Below are positions 50,878 through 60,475 of a stretch of DNA of 64,000 nucleotides, in pieces. Position numbers and translations under genes: made by a program. The stretch is from Salinicola rhizosphaerae (GTDB taxonomy: Bacteria; Pseudomonadota; Gammaproteobacteria; Pseudomonadales; Halomonadaceae): NCBI RefSeq assembly GCF_014652715.1, contig NZ_BMZI01000003.1, forward strand, positions 459,201-523,200, read 5' to 3'. Numbering within the stretch: the stretch's first letter is position 1; the number at the start of each line of letters is the position of its first letter. The notes beneath the pieces are model-generated. The model searched no databases. It was not told where the DNA came from and worked only from the letters and a program-made list of their open reading frames with translations.

Positions 50878-53259
50878 ATGACCACGCCGACACGACGCCA
50901 ACGTGGATCGACTCGCCGTCCGTTGCAGAGGCAGCTGCCGCCAGCCACGCTCGCCGCCCTGCTGGCTTTCACCGCTCCGCCGCTACTCGCGGCGCCGCAG
51001 CCACAACCTGCCGCCAGCGTCACCATCGCCGCCGGCCCGTTGAATCAGGCGCTCAACCGCTTCGCGGAGGCGACCGGAGTGACGCTCTCGTGGACACCGG
51101 ACCTGGTCGGCGGACATCGCAGCCAGGGCGTCAGCCGCGCCGCGAGCACGGATCAGGCCCTGGCCACGCTACTGGAAGGTACCGGCCTGGTCGCGCACCG
51201 AACCGATTCCGGCTACGTCATCGTCAAGGCGCCGCAGACATCGAGCGCCAACCTCGCGCCGATCACCGTCTCGGCGACCGGACTCGTCAGCGGCGTCGCG
51301 CCAGTGGACGGTTATGTCGCTACCGCCAGCCGCTCGGCGACCAAGACCGACACGCCGCTGGTGGAGACGCCGCGCAGCGTCAGCGTTGTCACCCGCGATC
51401 AGATCGAGGCTCACGGCGCGCGCAATATCGAGGACGCCGTTGCCTACACTTCCGGCGTCAGCGTCGGCAATTACGGCTTCGACCCGCGCTTCGATCAGAT
51501 TCAGGTTCGCGGCTTTGCCACTACCACCAGCGGCAATTTTCTCGACGGCTTGCGCCAGCCCTACGATAGCTGGCTCGCCTCGCCCAATACGCTGCCCTAC
51601 GCGCTGGAACGCATCGATGTGATCAAGGGGCCGGACTCGGTGATCTTCGGCCAGGTCAGCCCCGGCGGCGTGGTCAACCGCGTCAGCAAGCGGCCGAGCG
51701 CGGACGCCGACAACGAGATCACCCTCACCGCCGGCAACAAGAACACCCGCCAGGCCGAGTTCGATGTCGGCGGCGCCTTCGACGCAAGCGGCGACGTGCG
51801 CTACCGCGTGGTCGGCATGGCGCGGGATGCCGAAAGCGACGTCGAACAGATTCCTGATGACGCCAGCTTCATCGCGCCCTCGGTTGCCATCCGTCTCGAC
51901 GACGACACGACGCTCACCCTGCTCGCTCAGTATCAGGATCGCGAGACCGGCGGCAGTCCCGGCTATTACCAGGAAGGGGACGACCTGACCGACTTCTGGA
52001 CCGGTGACGAGGATTTCGACAAGGCCTCACAGCATCAGTGGCAGCTCGGCTGGGAGTTCGAGCATCGGTTCAACGACGCGCTCTCCTTCAGTCAGCACAC
52101 CCGCTATCAGGTCATCAGCGCGGTCAATCAGTACACCGACGGCTACGACAATGTCGGTAGCGTGGTCGAGCGCACCGCATCGGGGATCTACGAAGACACG
52201 AGCTCGGTGGTCACCGATAACCGACTGACCGGCGAGTTCACTACCGGCGCGCTCGAACACACGCTGAGCGGCGGCGTCGACTATAGCTATCTCGACTACG
52301 ACGTGCTCTACGCCTACGGCGACGCGCCCTCGATCGACCGCGACGATCCGGACTATCACCAGCATATTCCCGCACCCGACACTATCGTCAGCGACATCGA
52401 CGGCCGCGCCGAGCGCACCGGAGTCTACCTGATCGACCAGATCGCACTCGGTCGCTGGCGTTTCTCCGCCGGCCTGCGCCACGACTGGGCCGAGGACGTC
52501 ACCCGGGATGCCGTTTCCGGCAATGACCGGCAGCAAGACGATGCCGGTTCCGGCCAGTTCGGCGTGCTCTACGCCTTCGACAACGGCGTTTCACCCTATC
52601 TGAGCTACGCCACCTCGTTCGAGCCGCAGTCCGGCACCGATGCCAGCGGCAATCATCACGCACCCTCCAAGGGCAGCCAGTGGGAAGCCGGCGTGAAGTA
52701 TCAGCCTCCGGGGCGCAGCCTGCTGCTGACCGCCGCGGCCTATCAGATCGAACAGACCAACGTGCTGACCACCGACCCCGACAATCGCAACTACTCCGTC
52801 GCCACCGGCGAGCAGCGTATGCGCGGTCTCGAGCTGGAGATGGTCGCGGATCTCACCGACGAGCTCAGCATGACCGCCGCCTATACCCTCAACGATCCGG
52901 AAATCACCAAGGATAACGACGGCAACACCGGCAACACCCCGGTCAACGTCTCCCAGCATCTCGCCTCGCTGTGGCTGGATTACGACATCGATCACGGCCC
53001 GCTGCGCGGCGTCGGCCTCTCCGCTGGCGCGCGCTATATCGGCAGCTCCTGGGACGACGCCGAGAATACCCACAAGAACGACGGCTACACCCTGGTCGAC
53101 GCCGGCATTCACTACGACCTTTCCGGCAAGCTCGCAGGCGTTCGCGTGGGCGTCGATGCCCACAACCTGGCCGACAATCGTTACCTCGTCTGCGAAGGCG
53201 GCTACTGCTATCGCGGTGCCGGCCGCCGCGTGCTCGGCAGCGTCAGCTACCGCTGGTAA
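50878..53259 (+). CDS. TonB-dependent siderophore receptor with signalling domain
   Basis: 793 residues. Signal peptide (about 1-38), an N-terminal STN signalling domain (about 48-118, AGPLNQALNRFAEATGV), TonB box region, plug domain (RSVSVVTRDQIEAHG, RGFATTT, IDVIKGPDSVIFG) and a 22-strand beta barrel ending in VLGSVSYRW with terminal aromatic residue. The STN domain marks it as a transducer working with the FecI/FecR pair upstream. The barrel class is that of hydroxamate/catecholate siderophore receptors; the esterase downstream favours a catecholate trilactone. Confidence 0.9.
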   Translation: MTTPTRRQRGSTRRPLQRQLPPATLAALLAFTAPPLLAAPQPQPAASVTIAAGPLNQALNRFAEATGVTLSWTPDLVGGHRSQGVSRAASTDQALATLLEGTGLVAHRTDSGYVIVKAPQTSSANLAPITVSATGLVSGVAPVDGYVATASRSATKTDTPLVETPRSVSVVTRDQIEAHGARNIEDAVAYTSGVSVGNYGFDPRFDQIQVRGFATTTSGNFLDGLRQPYDSWLASPNTLPYALERIDVIKGPDSVIFGQVSPGGVVNRVSKRPSADADNEITLTAGNKNTRQAEFDVGGAFDASGDVRYRVVGMARDAESDVEQIPDDASFIAPSVAIRLDDDTTLTLLAQYQDRETGGSPGYYQEGDDLTDFWTGDEDFDKASQHQWQLGWEFEHRFNDALSFSQHTRYQVISAVNQYTDGYDNVGSVVERTASGIYEDTSSVVTDNRLTGEFTTGALEHTLSGGVDYSYLDYDVLYAYGDAPSIDRDDPDYHQHIPAPDTIVSDIDGRAERTGVYLIDQIALGRWRFSAGLRHDWAEDVTRDAVSGNDRQQDDAGSGQFGVLYAFDNGVSPYLSYATSFEPQSGTDASGNHHAPSKGSQWEAGVKYQPPGRSLLLTAAAYQIEQTNVLTTDPDNRNYSVATGEQRMRGLELEMVADLTDELSMTAAYTLNDPEITKDNDGNTGNTPVNVSQHLASLWLDYDIDHGPLRGVGLSAGARYIGSSWDDAENTHKNDGYTLVDAGIHYDLSGKLAGVRVGVDAHNLADNRYLVCEGGYCYRGAGRRVLGSVSYRW

Positions 53260-53271
53260 CGGAGATCTCGC

Positions 53272-54204
53272 ATGAGTCGATCAAAGACACCGTCCGATCC
53301 ACAACGGCGACGGATGCTGACCGGGCTCGCCCGGACTAGCCTGGCGGGAGCGAGTCTCGCCAGCCTGGGCATCGCCGGGTCGGCCACTCTGGCACGGGCG
53401 GGCCGCGTCTCGGCAAGCCAAGCCCCAGCCGATCCGCCGGTCGTGCTCGATCACAGCCGGCAGTGGCGGATACACAACGCCGCCGGCGACGCCTACCGCA
53501 TCATGATCAGCCTGCCCGAGGGCGCGCCGCCCGAGGGCGGCTATCCGGTACTCTACGTGCTCGACGGCAATGGCTACTTTCCGCCCTTCCACGCCGCGCG
53601 AGAAACGGTCGAGCGCTACCGCAAGACGATCATCATCGGCGTCGGCTACCCGGAGGCGCAGGCGCTCAACTTCCTGCGCCGCTCCTACGACTTCTCACCA
53701 CCGGCACCGCCTGATCACGACGACCCGCCGCAGGGCGGCCAGGACGAATTTCTCGCCTTCCTCGAGCAGCGCCTGATGCCGAAGGTGGAAGCCGAGCTGC
53801 CGATCAACCCGCACCAGCAGAGCCTGTTCGGCCACTCGTTCGGCGGCATGTTCGCGATCTATGCGCTGTTCAACCGCCCACGCCTATTCGCCCACGTGGT
53901 CGCGGTGAGTCCCACGCTGTGGTGGGACAGCCACTACCTGCTGGCGCTGGAGCCCGGCTTCGTTGAAGCCGTGAACACGCGACAGTTCAAGAACCCGCCG
54001 AGCCTGGCGCTGATCGCCGCCGAAGGCGACACACCGCAGGAGATTCAGGAAGCGCAAGCGATGGCGGCACGGCTCGAACCGCTTGCGGCCTCTGGCTTCC
54101 GCTCGAGCTACGCCCTGATTCCCGGCGTCGATCACGAGACAGTACCGTTCAAGATCGTGCCCCGAGTGATGCGCGAGGTCTTCGAAGTGGGTTATACGCC
54201 GTAG
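53272..54204 (+). CDS. Tat-exported siderophore esterase-like alpha/beta hydrolase (IroE/BesA type)
   Basis: 310 residues with a twin-arginine signal (RRRMLTGLARTSLAGAS). The hydrolase has the nucleophile motif GHSFGG (about 184-189) and a C-terminal VDHETV histidine (about 285), with VLYVLDGNGYF typical of the esterase-D family that opens enterobactin-like trilactones. Twelve bases after the receptor gene, so one operon. Periplasmic location would fit cutting of an imported ferric siderophore, as for IroE; the ligand itself is inferred. Confidence 0.82.
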   Translation: MSRSKTPSDPQRRRMLTGLARTSLAGASLASLGIAGSATLARAGRVSASQAPADPPVVLDHSRQWRIHNAAGDAYRIMISLPEGAPPEGGYPVLYVLDGNGYFPPFHAARETVERYRKTIIIGVGYPEAQALNFLRRSYDFSPPAPPDHDDPPQGGQDEFLAFLEQRLMPKVEAELPINPHQQSLFGHSFGGMFAIYALFNRPRLFAHVVAVSPTLWWDSHYLLALEPGFVEAVNTRQFKNPPSLALIAAEGDTPQEIQEAQAMAARLEPLAASGFRSSYALIPGVDHETVPFKIVPRVMREVFEVGYTP

Positions 54205-54269
54205 CGCGGCGCGTCGCACGGCCCGCTGGCGTCGTGTCAAACTGCCGTTTTCCATGCGGCAGGCAAGCA

Positions 54270-54872
54270 ATGAACACACTGAAGCAAGCGAAACACTGGG
54301 TCTTCGACATGGACGGCACGCTGACGGTCGGCGTGCATGATTTCCCGGCGATCCGTCGCGAGCTGGAAATTCCCGAGTCGGCGGACATTCTCCACCACCT
54401 GGAGACGTTGCCCGCGGCGGAGCGAGAGGCGAAGCACGCGTGGCTGCTCGAGCATGAGCGTGAATTGGCGATGCGCTCGACGGCGGCGTTCGGCGCGGTG
54501 GCGTTGATTCTCGAGCTGCGAAGCCGCGGTTGCCGGCTCGGCATTCTGACCCGCAACGCGAAGTCACTCGCACACATCACCCTCGAGGCCATCGGTCTGG
54601 ACGACTGCTTTGCGTATGACGACGTGCTCGGTCGCGATGAGGCGCCGCCCAAACCGCACCCTGGCGGCCTGACTCACTTTATCGACAAATGGCAGGTCGC
54701 ACCGGGCGAAACCGTCATGGTCGGCGATAGCTGGCTCGATATGGCCTGCGGGCGGGCAGCGGGCTCGCGCACGGTGCTGGTCAACGCGCCCGAGGCAAGC
54801 GAGATGCCGGAAGCCGATTGGCAACTCGAGGACTGCCATGCGCTGGCGCAGCTGATCGAGAAGGTTCGCTAG
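54270..54872 (+). CDS. HAD-family phosphatase (GPH/Gph-like)
   Basis: 200 residues with HAD motif I VFDMDGTL (about 10-17), motif II LTRN (about 91), motif III lysine in PPKPHPGG and motif IV GDSWLDM (about 153-159). Probable phosphoglycolate phosphatase-like or other small-molecule phosphatase. ATG 54270 chosen; the frame start at 54234 adds residues with no family character. Convergent with a tiny lipoprotein gene; the stop codons overlap. Confidence 0.83.
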   Translation: MNTLKQAKHWVFDMDGTLTVGVHDFPAIRRELEIPESADILHHLETLPAAEREAKHAWLLEHERELAMRSTAAFGAVALILELRSRGCRLGILTRNAKSLAHITLEAIGLDDCFAYDDVLGRDEAPPKPHPGGLTHFIDKWQVAPGETVMVGDSWLDMACGRAAGSRTVLVNAPEASEMPEADWQLEDCHALAQLIEKVR

Positions 54873-54985
54873 ATTCCCGGAATCCCGATCGGCCCCGGTG
54901 CATCCGGAATGGGTGAACAGCCGCTCAGTGCCAGGGTACCGACAACGATGATGGCGATCAGAATCAAAGGCTTTGCCATCGGCAT
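54869..54985 (-). CDS. 38-residue lipoprotein
   Basis: ATG 54985, preceded by a strong GGAGGAGGTG, encodes a hydrophobic signal with lipobox ALSGC (Cys 23) and a 15-residue mature tail rich in Pro, Gly and Ile (SPIPDAPGPIGIPGI). Too short for routine gene finders. It overlaps the end of the HAD gene by four bases in convergent orientation. Function unknown; the strong ribosome site and intact lipobox argue that it is real. Confidence 0.7.
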   Translation of the reverse strand: MPMAKPLILIAIIVVGTLALSGCSPIPDAPGPIGIPGI

Positions 54986-55150
54986 GACCGACACCTCCTC
55001 CAAGATGAATGTGCCTCGAGTCTAGACGACTCATCTCAACGCTCCACTCGCGCGCCGCGCACAGGCTTCAGTAAAAGCCGAATGATTGGATAGTGAGGGC
55101 TTCCTTCCTGATTTAACCGATGCTACAAATACAAACCACGGCAATAAAGA

Positions 55151-55164
55151 TAAACCTTGGTTAA
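55151..55164. promoter_or_regulatory. Palindrome AACCTTGGTT upstream of the Mn/Fe importer
   Basis: Perfect 10-bp palindrome (55153-55162) in an AT-rich promoter stretch about 90 bases before the importer start. Metal-responsive repressors (Fur, MntR or Mur type) are expected here; the site does not match a consensus well enough to name one. Confidence 0.4.
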
Positions 55165-55167
55165 TTT

Positions 55168-55187
55168 GAATCATCGGCTAATGATTC
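55168..55187. promoter_or_regulatory. Inverted repeat GAATCAT-N6-ATGATTC
   Basis: Perfect 7-bp arms, a few bases downstream of the AACCTTGGTT palindrome and 65 bases before the importer start. ATGATT halves recall Fur-type recognition. Candidate operator for metal control. Confidence 0.5.
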
Positions 55188-55251
55188 GCGCTCGAATCAA
55201 CCCAATTTGTCGCTGCAGGACGCGAACCACTGCGATAGAGGAGAAGTCGAG

Positions 55252-56190
55252 GTGAAAGGGCATTTCCCACGTTCGGTGCTGACACGCGCCTTCGCTATCG
55301 CGCTCGGCGCGTTGACGTTCTCGTCATTGGCGGTGGCGCAGGACGGTGACAAGCTCAAGTCGGTGACCACCTTCACCGTGATCGCGGACATGGCGCAGAA
55401 CGTGGCCGGCGACGCGGCCACGGTGGAGTCGATCACCAAGCCGGGCGCCGAGATTCACAACTATTCGCCGACGCCGGGCGACATCCTGCGCGCCCAGGAT
55501 GCCAATCTGATTCTCTACAACGGCCTGAATCTCGAGCTGTGGTTCCAGCGTTTCTTCCAGCACCTCGACGATGTGCCTAGCGTGGTCGTCACCGACGGCG
55601 TCGAGCCGATGAGCATCACTTCGGGGCCCTACAACGGCAAACCGAACCCGCATGCGTGGATGTCGCCGGACAATGCGCTGATCTACGTCGATAACATCCG
55701 CGATGCCTTCATCGCACAGGACCCGGACAACGCCGATACCTATCGCGCCAACGCCGAGGCCTACAAGGCCAATATCAAAGCAGCGGTCGCGCCGATCCGT
55801 GCCGAACTCGAAGCGATTCCCGAAGAGCAGCGCTGGCTGGTCTCCAGCGAGGGGGCGTTCTCCTATCTGGCGCGGGACTTCGGCCTGAAGGAGCTCTACC
55901 TGTGGCCGATCAACGCCGACCAGCAGGGCACCCCGCAGCAGGTACGCAGAGTCATCGACGACGTTCGCGAGCACGACATCCCCACTGTCTTCAGCGAGAG
56001 CACCATTTCCGACAAGCCGGCCCGCCAGGTCGCCCGCGAGACCGGCGCCCACTACGGCGGTGTGCTCTACGTCGATTCGCTGAGCGAGCCCGATGGCGCC
56101 GTACCGACCTATATCGATCTACTCGAGGTGACGTCTCGAACCATCGCCGACGGCCTGACCGAAGGCGTCGCAGAAGGACAGGCGCGATGA
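55252..56190 (+). CDS. Mn/Fe ABC transporter substrate-binding protein (SitA/PsaA type)
   Basis: 312 residues, starting at GTG 55252 (GGAGAAG upstream; the TTG at 55207 is unlikely). Sec signal peptide (about 1-29). The metal ligands of the cluster A-I family fit H69 (AEIHNYSP), H134 (NPHAWMSP), E200 (SSEGAF) and D275 (YVDSLS). His-His-Glu-Asp, without a His-rich loop, indicates Mn(II)/Fe(II) rather than zinc. First of four overlapping genes. Confidence 0.9.
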   Translation: MKGHFPRSVLTRAFAIALGALTFSSLAVAQDGDKLKSVTTFTVIADMAQNVAGDAATVESITKPGAEIHNYSPTPGDILRAQDANLILYNGLNLELWFQRFFQHLDDVPSVVVTDGVEPMSITSGPYNGKPNPHAWMSPDNALIYVDNIRDAFIAQDPDNADTYRANAEAYKANIKAAVAPIRAELEAIPEEQRWLVSSEGAFSYLARDFGLKELYLWPINADQQGTPQQVRRVIDDVREHDIPTVFSESTISDKPARQVARETGAHYGGVLYVDSLSEPDGAVPTYIDLLEVTSRTIADGLTEGVAEGQAR

Positions 56191-57131
56191 CCGATACCGA
56201 CTCTCGAGCGTCATCGAGCGACGCACCGACGACCGCCACCCGGGCTTCGAAGGCCGCCGAAACCCGAGCGTCGGGTGGCGGTATCCTCGTGGACAACGCG
56301 ACCGTGACGTATCGCAACGGCCATACCGCGCTGCGCGATGCCGGCTTCGCGATCCCGACCGGCACCATCACCGCCCTGGTGGGGGTCAACGGCTCCGGCA
56401 AGTCGACCCTGTTCAAGGCGATCATGGGCTTCGTGCGCCTCGCCCGGGGCGAGATTCGCGTGCTCGAGATGCCGGTAAAAAGTGCACTGAAGCAGAACCT
56501 GGTCGCCTACGTGCCGCAGTCCGAGGAGGTGGACTGGCAGTTCCCGGTGCTGGTCGAGGACGTGGTAATGATGGGCCGTTACGGCCACATGGGGATGCTG
56601 CGGATTCCGCGTCAGGCCGACCGTGACGCGGTCGACGCGGCGCTCGCCCGCGTCGATATGAGCGAGTTCCGCAAGCGCCAGATCGGCGAGCTGTCGGGCG
56701 GCCAGCGCAAGCGCGTCTTCCTCGCCCGGGCGCTGGCTCAGGATAGTCGCGTGATTCTGCTCGACGAGCCGTTCACCGGCGTCGACGTCAAGACCGAGGA
56801 TCAGATCATCCGGTTGCTGCGAGAACTGCGCGACGAAGGCCGGGTGATGCTGGTATCGACCCACAACCTCGGCTCGGTGCCGGAGTTCTGCGACCGCACC
56901 GTATTGATCAAGGGCACCGTGCTCGCTCACGGCCCGACCGAGGAGATCTTCACCCAGAAGAATCTCGAGCGCGCGTTCGGCGGCGTGCTGCGCCACTTCA
57001 TGCTCGACGACGATGGCAGCGAGCCGCGTCAGCCCTTCGGCGTCTTCACCGACGACGAGCGCCCGCTGGTCCTGCACAACGGTATCGCGGCGCGGCGCAG
57101 GCGCCATCGGGAAGAGACTCCCCCGCGATGA
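56187..57131 (+). CDS. Mn/Fe ABC transporter ATPase (SitB type)
   Basis: 314 residues: Walker [10 protein letters not shown] (about 68-76), [15 protein letters not shown] (about 169) and Walker [13 protein letters not shown] (about 190). The first 33 residues are a Ser/Ala/Thr-rich low-complexity extension absent from usual members. ATG 56187 overlaps the upstream stop by four bases; the long upstream open frame is shadow. Confidence 0.9.
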   Translation: MTDTDSRASSSDAPTTATRASKAAETRASGGGILVDNATVTYRNGHTALRDAGFAIPTGTITALVGVNGSGKSTLFKAIMGFVRLARGEIRVLEMPVKSALKQNLVAYVPQSEEVDWQFPVLVEDVVMMGRYGHMGMLRIPRQADRDAVDAALARVDMSEFRKRQIGELSGGQRKRVFLARALAQDSRVILLDEPFTGVDVKTEDQIIRLLRELRDEGRVMLVSTHNLGSVPEFCDRTVLIKGTVLAHGPTEEIFTQKNLERAFGGVLRHFMLDDDGSEPRQPFGVFTDDERPLVLHNGIAARRRRHREETPPR

Positions 57132-58030
57132 GTGTGCTCCTGGAACCTTTCGGCTACGGCTACATGGTCAACGCCATGTGGGTCTCCGCGCTGGTCGGCT
57201 GCGTGTGCGCCTTTCTCTCCTGCTATCTGATGCTCAAGGGCTGGTCGCTGATCGGCGATGCGCTGTCTCACTCGATCGTCCCCGGTGTCGCCGGCGCCTA
57301 CATGATCGGCCTGCCCTTCTCGCTCGGGGCTTTCCTGGCTGGCGGGCTGGCGTCGCTGTCGATCCTTTTCCTCAACCAGCGCAGCAAGTTGAAGGAGGAC
57401 GTGATCATCGGCCTGATCTTCACCGCGTTCTTCGGCCTTGGCCTGTTCATGGTGTCGCTGTCGCCGACGTCGGTGAACATCCAGACCATCGTGCTGGGTA
57501 ACGTGCTGGCGATTTCACCCACCGACACGCTGCAGCTCGCGATCATCGGCGTCGTCTCGCTGGCCGTGCTGCTGGTGAAGTGGAAAGACCTGATGGTGGT
57601 CTTCTTCGACGAGAATCACGCCCGCTCGATCGGTCTCAATCCGGGATTGCTCAAGGGTGTCTTCTTCGTGCTGCTTTCCGCCTCGACCGTGGCCGCGCTG
57701 CAGACCGTCGGCGCCTTCCTGGTGATCTGCATGGTGGTGACGCCGGGCGCCACGGCGTATCTGCTCACCGACCGCTTCCCGCGCCTTTTAATCATCGCGG
57801 TCTTGATCGGCGCGCTGACCAGCTTCGTCGGTGCCTACGCGAGCTATTTCCTCGATGGCGCCACGGGCGGCATCATCGTCGTGCTGCAGACGCTGATCTT
57901 CCTGATCGCCTTCGTGTTCGCGCCCAAGCACGGCATGCTGGCCGCCAGGCGTCGGGCGGCCGCCTCGCTCAAGGCGAGTTCATCGGCACCGGCCACGACC
58001 GGCCACCGCATAGAGGAGTCGATCTCATGA
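57128..58030 (+). CDS. Mn/Fe ABC transporter permease (SitC type)
   Basis: 300 residues, eight or nine membrane helices of the ABC-3 permease family, with [21 protein letters not shown] at the N-terminal side (two parts, about 36-56). Overlaps both neighbours by four bases (ATGA). Pairs with the next gene as the heterodimeric channel. Confidence 0.9.
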   Translation: MSVLLEPFGYGYMVNAMWVSALVGCVCAFLSCYLMLKGWSLIGDALSHSIVPGVAGAYMIGLPFSLGAFLAGGLASLSILFLNQRSKLKEDVIIGLIFTAFFGLGLFMVSLSPTSVNIQTIVLGNVLAISPTDTLQLAIIGVVSLAVLLVKWKDLMVVFFDENHARSIGLNPGLLKGVFFVLLSASTVAALQTVGAFLVICMVVTPGATAYLLTDRFPRLLIIAVLIGALTSFVGAYASYFLDGATGGIIVVLQTLIFLIAFVFAPKHGMLAARRRAAASLKASSSAPATTGHRIEESIS

Positions 58031-58866
58031 GCCTGACCGAGTGGCTGCTCGCCCCGTTCCAGTTCGAGTTCATGGTCTACGCCATGGGTAGCGCCGTTCT
58101 GGTCGCGATTCCGATGGCCCTGCTCTCCTGCTTTCTGGTTCTCAAGGGCTGGGCGCTGATGGGCGATGCAATTTCCCACGCGGTCTTTCCCGGCGTGGTG
58201 ATCGCCTACATCGTCGGCATTCCGTACGCCATCGGCGCCTTTGCTGCCGGCATGTTCTGCGCCGTCGCCACCGGGTTTCTCAAGGAGAACAGCCGCATCA
58301 AGCAGGATACGGTGATGGGCATCGTCTATTCGGGCATGTTCGGATTGGGACTGGTGCTTTACCTCGAGATCCAGTCCACCACGCATCTCGACCACATCCT
58401 GTTCGGCGATATTCTCGGCGTCGGCCCTCGGGATCTACTCGAATCCGCCGCCATCGCCCTGTTCACCGTCGCGGTGATTGGCCTCAAGTGGAAGGATTTC
58501 CTGCTTCACGCCTTCGACCCGACTCAGGCCCGCGCCGTCGGCCTGCGCACGCGGCTTCTGCACTACGGGCTGCTCTGTCTGATCTCGCTGACCATCGTCG
58601 GCGCGCTCAAGGCCGCGGGCATCATCCTGGCCATCGCGCTCTTGATCGCCCCCGGTGCCGTCGCGTTTCTGCTGACCCGGCGTTTCAGCATGATGCTGTG
58701 GATCTCGGTCGGCATGTCGATGGCAGTCGCGTTTTTGGGCGTCTACCTGTCGTTCTTCCTCGACAGCGCCCCCGCACCCACCATCGTGCTGCTCTATACG
58801 CTGGTGTTCGTGGCAGCCTTTATCCACTCGCTTCGCCAGACGGCGCGACGCGAAGCGCGCACCTGA
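58027..58866 (+). CDS. Mn/Fe ABC transporter permease (SitD type)
   Basis: 279 residues, ABC-3 family, again with the VLKGWALMGDAISHAVFPGV signature (about 40-59) and about eight helices. ATG 58027 overlaps the upstream gene by four bases. It is the last gene of the importer operon; no clear hairpin follows in the 279-base spacer to the amidase gene. Confidence 0.9.
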   Translation: MSLTEWLLAPFQFEFMVYAMGSAVLVAIPMALLSCFLVLKGWALMGDAISHAVFPGVVIAYIVGIPYAIGAFAAGMFCAVATGFLKENSRIKQDTVMGIVYSGMFGLGLVLYLEIQSTTHLDHILFGDILGVGPRDLLESAAIALFTVAVIGLKWKDFLLHAFDPTQARAVGLRTRLLHYGLLCLISLTIVGALKAAGIILAIALLIAPGAVAFLLTRRFSMMLWISVGMSMAVAFLGVYLSFFLDSAPAPTIVLLYTLVFVAAFIHSLRQTARREART

Positions 58867-59006
58867 TCGGTGGCCGACCCTTGCGACGCCGATAAACATC
58901 ATCGTCATCAGTGAACCGCGCAGTGACGGCGGCGTCCAACACGGCGGTCATGGGCGAAGGGTTTCGAGAATCTCGGCTCTTCATCCATGACCGTCACTTT
59001 TTGACT

Positions 59007-59019
59007 ATGTTATAACGTT
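59007..59019. promoter_or_regulatory. Zur-like dyad ATGTTATAACGTT
   Basis: Contains the palindrome GTTATAAC in an AT-rich promoter region 126 bases before the amidase gene. It resembles half of a gammaproteobacterial Zur box (ATGTTATAAC...). A housekeeping promoter element is the alternative reading. Confidence 0.35.
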
Positions 59020-59145
59020 CGCTTGGTAACGATTTTCATCCTCATGTCAACAGGATTAACCTGTCGACGATGGCCGACAGTCACCAGCGGTCATCTGTCA
59101 TCGACATTCACCGATCAGTTCATCGATCTTTCACGGACTCCCATC

Positions 59146-60285
59146 ATGGACAGAAGGCGATTCATCACCACTCTCCTGGCCACCTGTTTACTCCCCAGCA
59201 CCCGGGCACTGGCCAATCCACTCACGCCATTTACCCTCAAGGAAGACGACGAAAGCGCCAGCTTTGTCATCGAACTCGAGGGCAACAACGAACACAAGGT
59301 ATTCACGCTCGACAACCCGCCCCGGGTCGTCATCGACCTCCCGCAGGTCACGCGGATCGCCCCGTCGACGGCTCCCAAGCAGCATGCGGGTATCGTCAAG
59401 GACGTGCGCACCGGCCACCGCGACGGTGGCATTCGCATCGTGCTCGATCTGAAGACGCTCAAGCAGCCCAAGACCCATATCCGCCAGCTGGATGCCAACC
59501 GCTCGCAGCTGATCGTCAGCATCAACGACCCCGACCCGCTGATGGCCGCCGTCACCGCCGAGGCGAAATCCCACAACGCACCGCGCAAGGCGATCATCGA
59601 GATCGACGCCGGCCACGGGGGCAAGGACCCGGGCTGCATCAGCGCCGATGACCATTACGAGAAGTACGTCGCCATGGGTGTCGCCGACTATCTCAAGGAA
59701 CGGCTCGACAAGGACGACCGTTTCGAACCCTCGCTGACGCGCGACAGCGATATCTTCATCCCGCTGCACGAGCGCGTGCTGATGGCGCGCAACCATCACG
59801 CCGACCTGTTCATGTCGATCCATGCCGATGCGGCGCCGTCGACCAGCGCCAGCGGCGCTTCGGTCTATATCCTATCCCAGCACGGCGCCAGCTCGGCAAT
59901 GGCGCGCTGGCTCGCCGAAAGCCAGAACAGCGCCGACCGCTACGCCTCGACTCGCGACAGCGAGATCTACTCGGACGACCCCGACGTACAGTCGGTGCTG
60001 ATCGATCTCTCGATGCGCGGAACCGATGTCGCCAGCCAGAAGCTCGCGCAGACCACGCTCTCGAATCTCGGTGACGTGACCCACCTGCACAACGACCGCA
60101 TCAACAAGGCGGCGTTTGCCGTGCTGAAGTCACCGGATATTCCCTCGATGCTGGTCGAGACCGGTTTCATGTCCAATCGCGGTGACTGCCAGCGTCTGCT
60201 GCGCAACGCCCATCAGCAGCAACTGGCCGAGGCGCTGCATCAGAGCGTGGCTGACTTTTTCGAGAAGAATCCGCTGCCGGCTTGA
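59146..60285 (+). CDS. N-acetylmuramoyl-L-alanine amidase with AMIN domain (AmiC-like)
   Basis: 379 residues. Twin-arginine-type signal (DRRRFITTLLATCLLPS), an AMIN domain (about 30-125, FTLDNPPRVVIDLPQV) and an Amidase_3 domain with zinc ligands in IDAGHGGKDPG (His about 158), the SIHADA histidine and the catalytic Glu in MLVETGFMSN. Cleaves septal peptidoglycan stems in the periplasm. ATG 59146 preferred; the frame upstream to 59023 lacks conservation. A Zur-like dyad precedes it. Confidence 0.9.
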   Translation: MDRRRFITTLLATCLLPSTRALANPLTPFTLKEDDESASFVIELEGNNEHKVFTLDNPPRVVIDLPQVTRIAPSTAPKQHAGIVKDVRTGHRDGGIRIVLDLKTLKQPKTHIRQLDANRSQLIVSINDPDPLMAAVTAEAKSHNAPRKAIIEIDAGHGGKDPGCISADDHYEKYVAMGVADYLKERLDKDDRFEPSLTRDSDIFIPLHERVLMARNHHADLFMSIHADAAPSTSASGASVYILSQHGASSAMARWLAESQNSADRYASTRDSEIYSDDPDVQSVLIDLSMRGTDVASQKLAQTTLSNLGDVTHLHNDRINKAAFAVLKSPDIPSMLVETGFMSNRGDCQRLLRNAHQQQLAEALHQSVADFFEKNPLPA

Positions 60286-60331
60286 GTCACTGCAGCCTGA
60301 CCGTGACCATCTCCGCAGCCAATGAGCTGCT

Positions 60332-60355
60332 CCGCCGACGTACCAGCGTCGGCGG
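60332..60355 (+). terminator. Hairpin after the amidase gene
   Basis: Perfect 9-bp stem CCGCCGACG/CGTCGGCGG with a TACCAG loop, 47 bases after the stop codon. No T-run follows, so termination strength is uncertain. Confidence 0.55.
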
Positions 60356-60475
60356 TGGCCGACGGCGGCGTTCGAGTGATGACAAAAAGATGACGATTCC
60401 GTTACCAAAGCCTGCGCCACGAGCGTCGCCCGCGCAGTAGCATTGAGGTTTTCTGTCACGGATGCCGCACCGCTC

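Noticed and set aside
55252-58866. Zinc (ZnuABC) importer
   Set aside because: Ligands read as His-His-Glu-Asp with no His-rich loop, and two permease genes are present, as in Mn/Fe systems.
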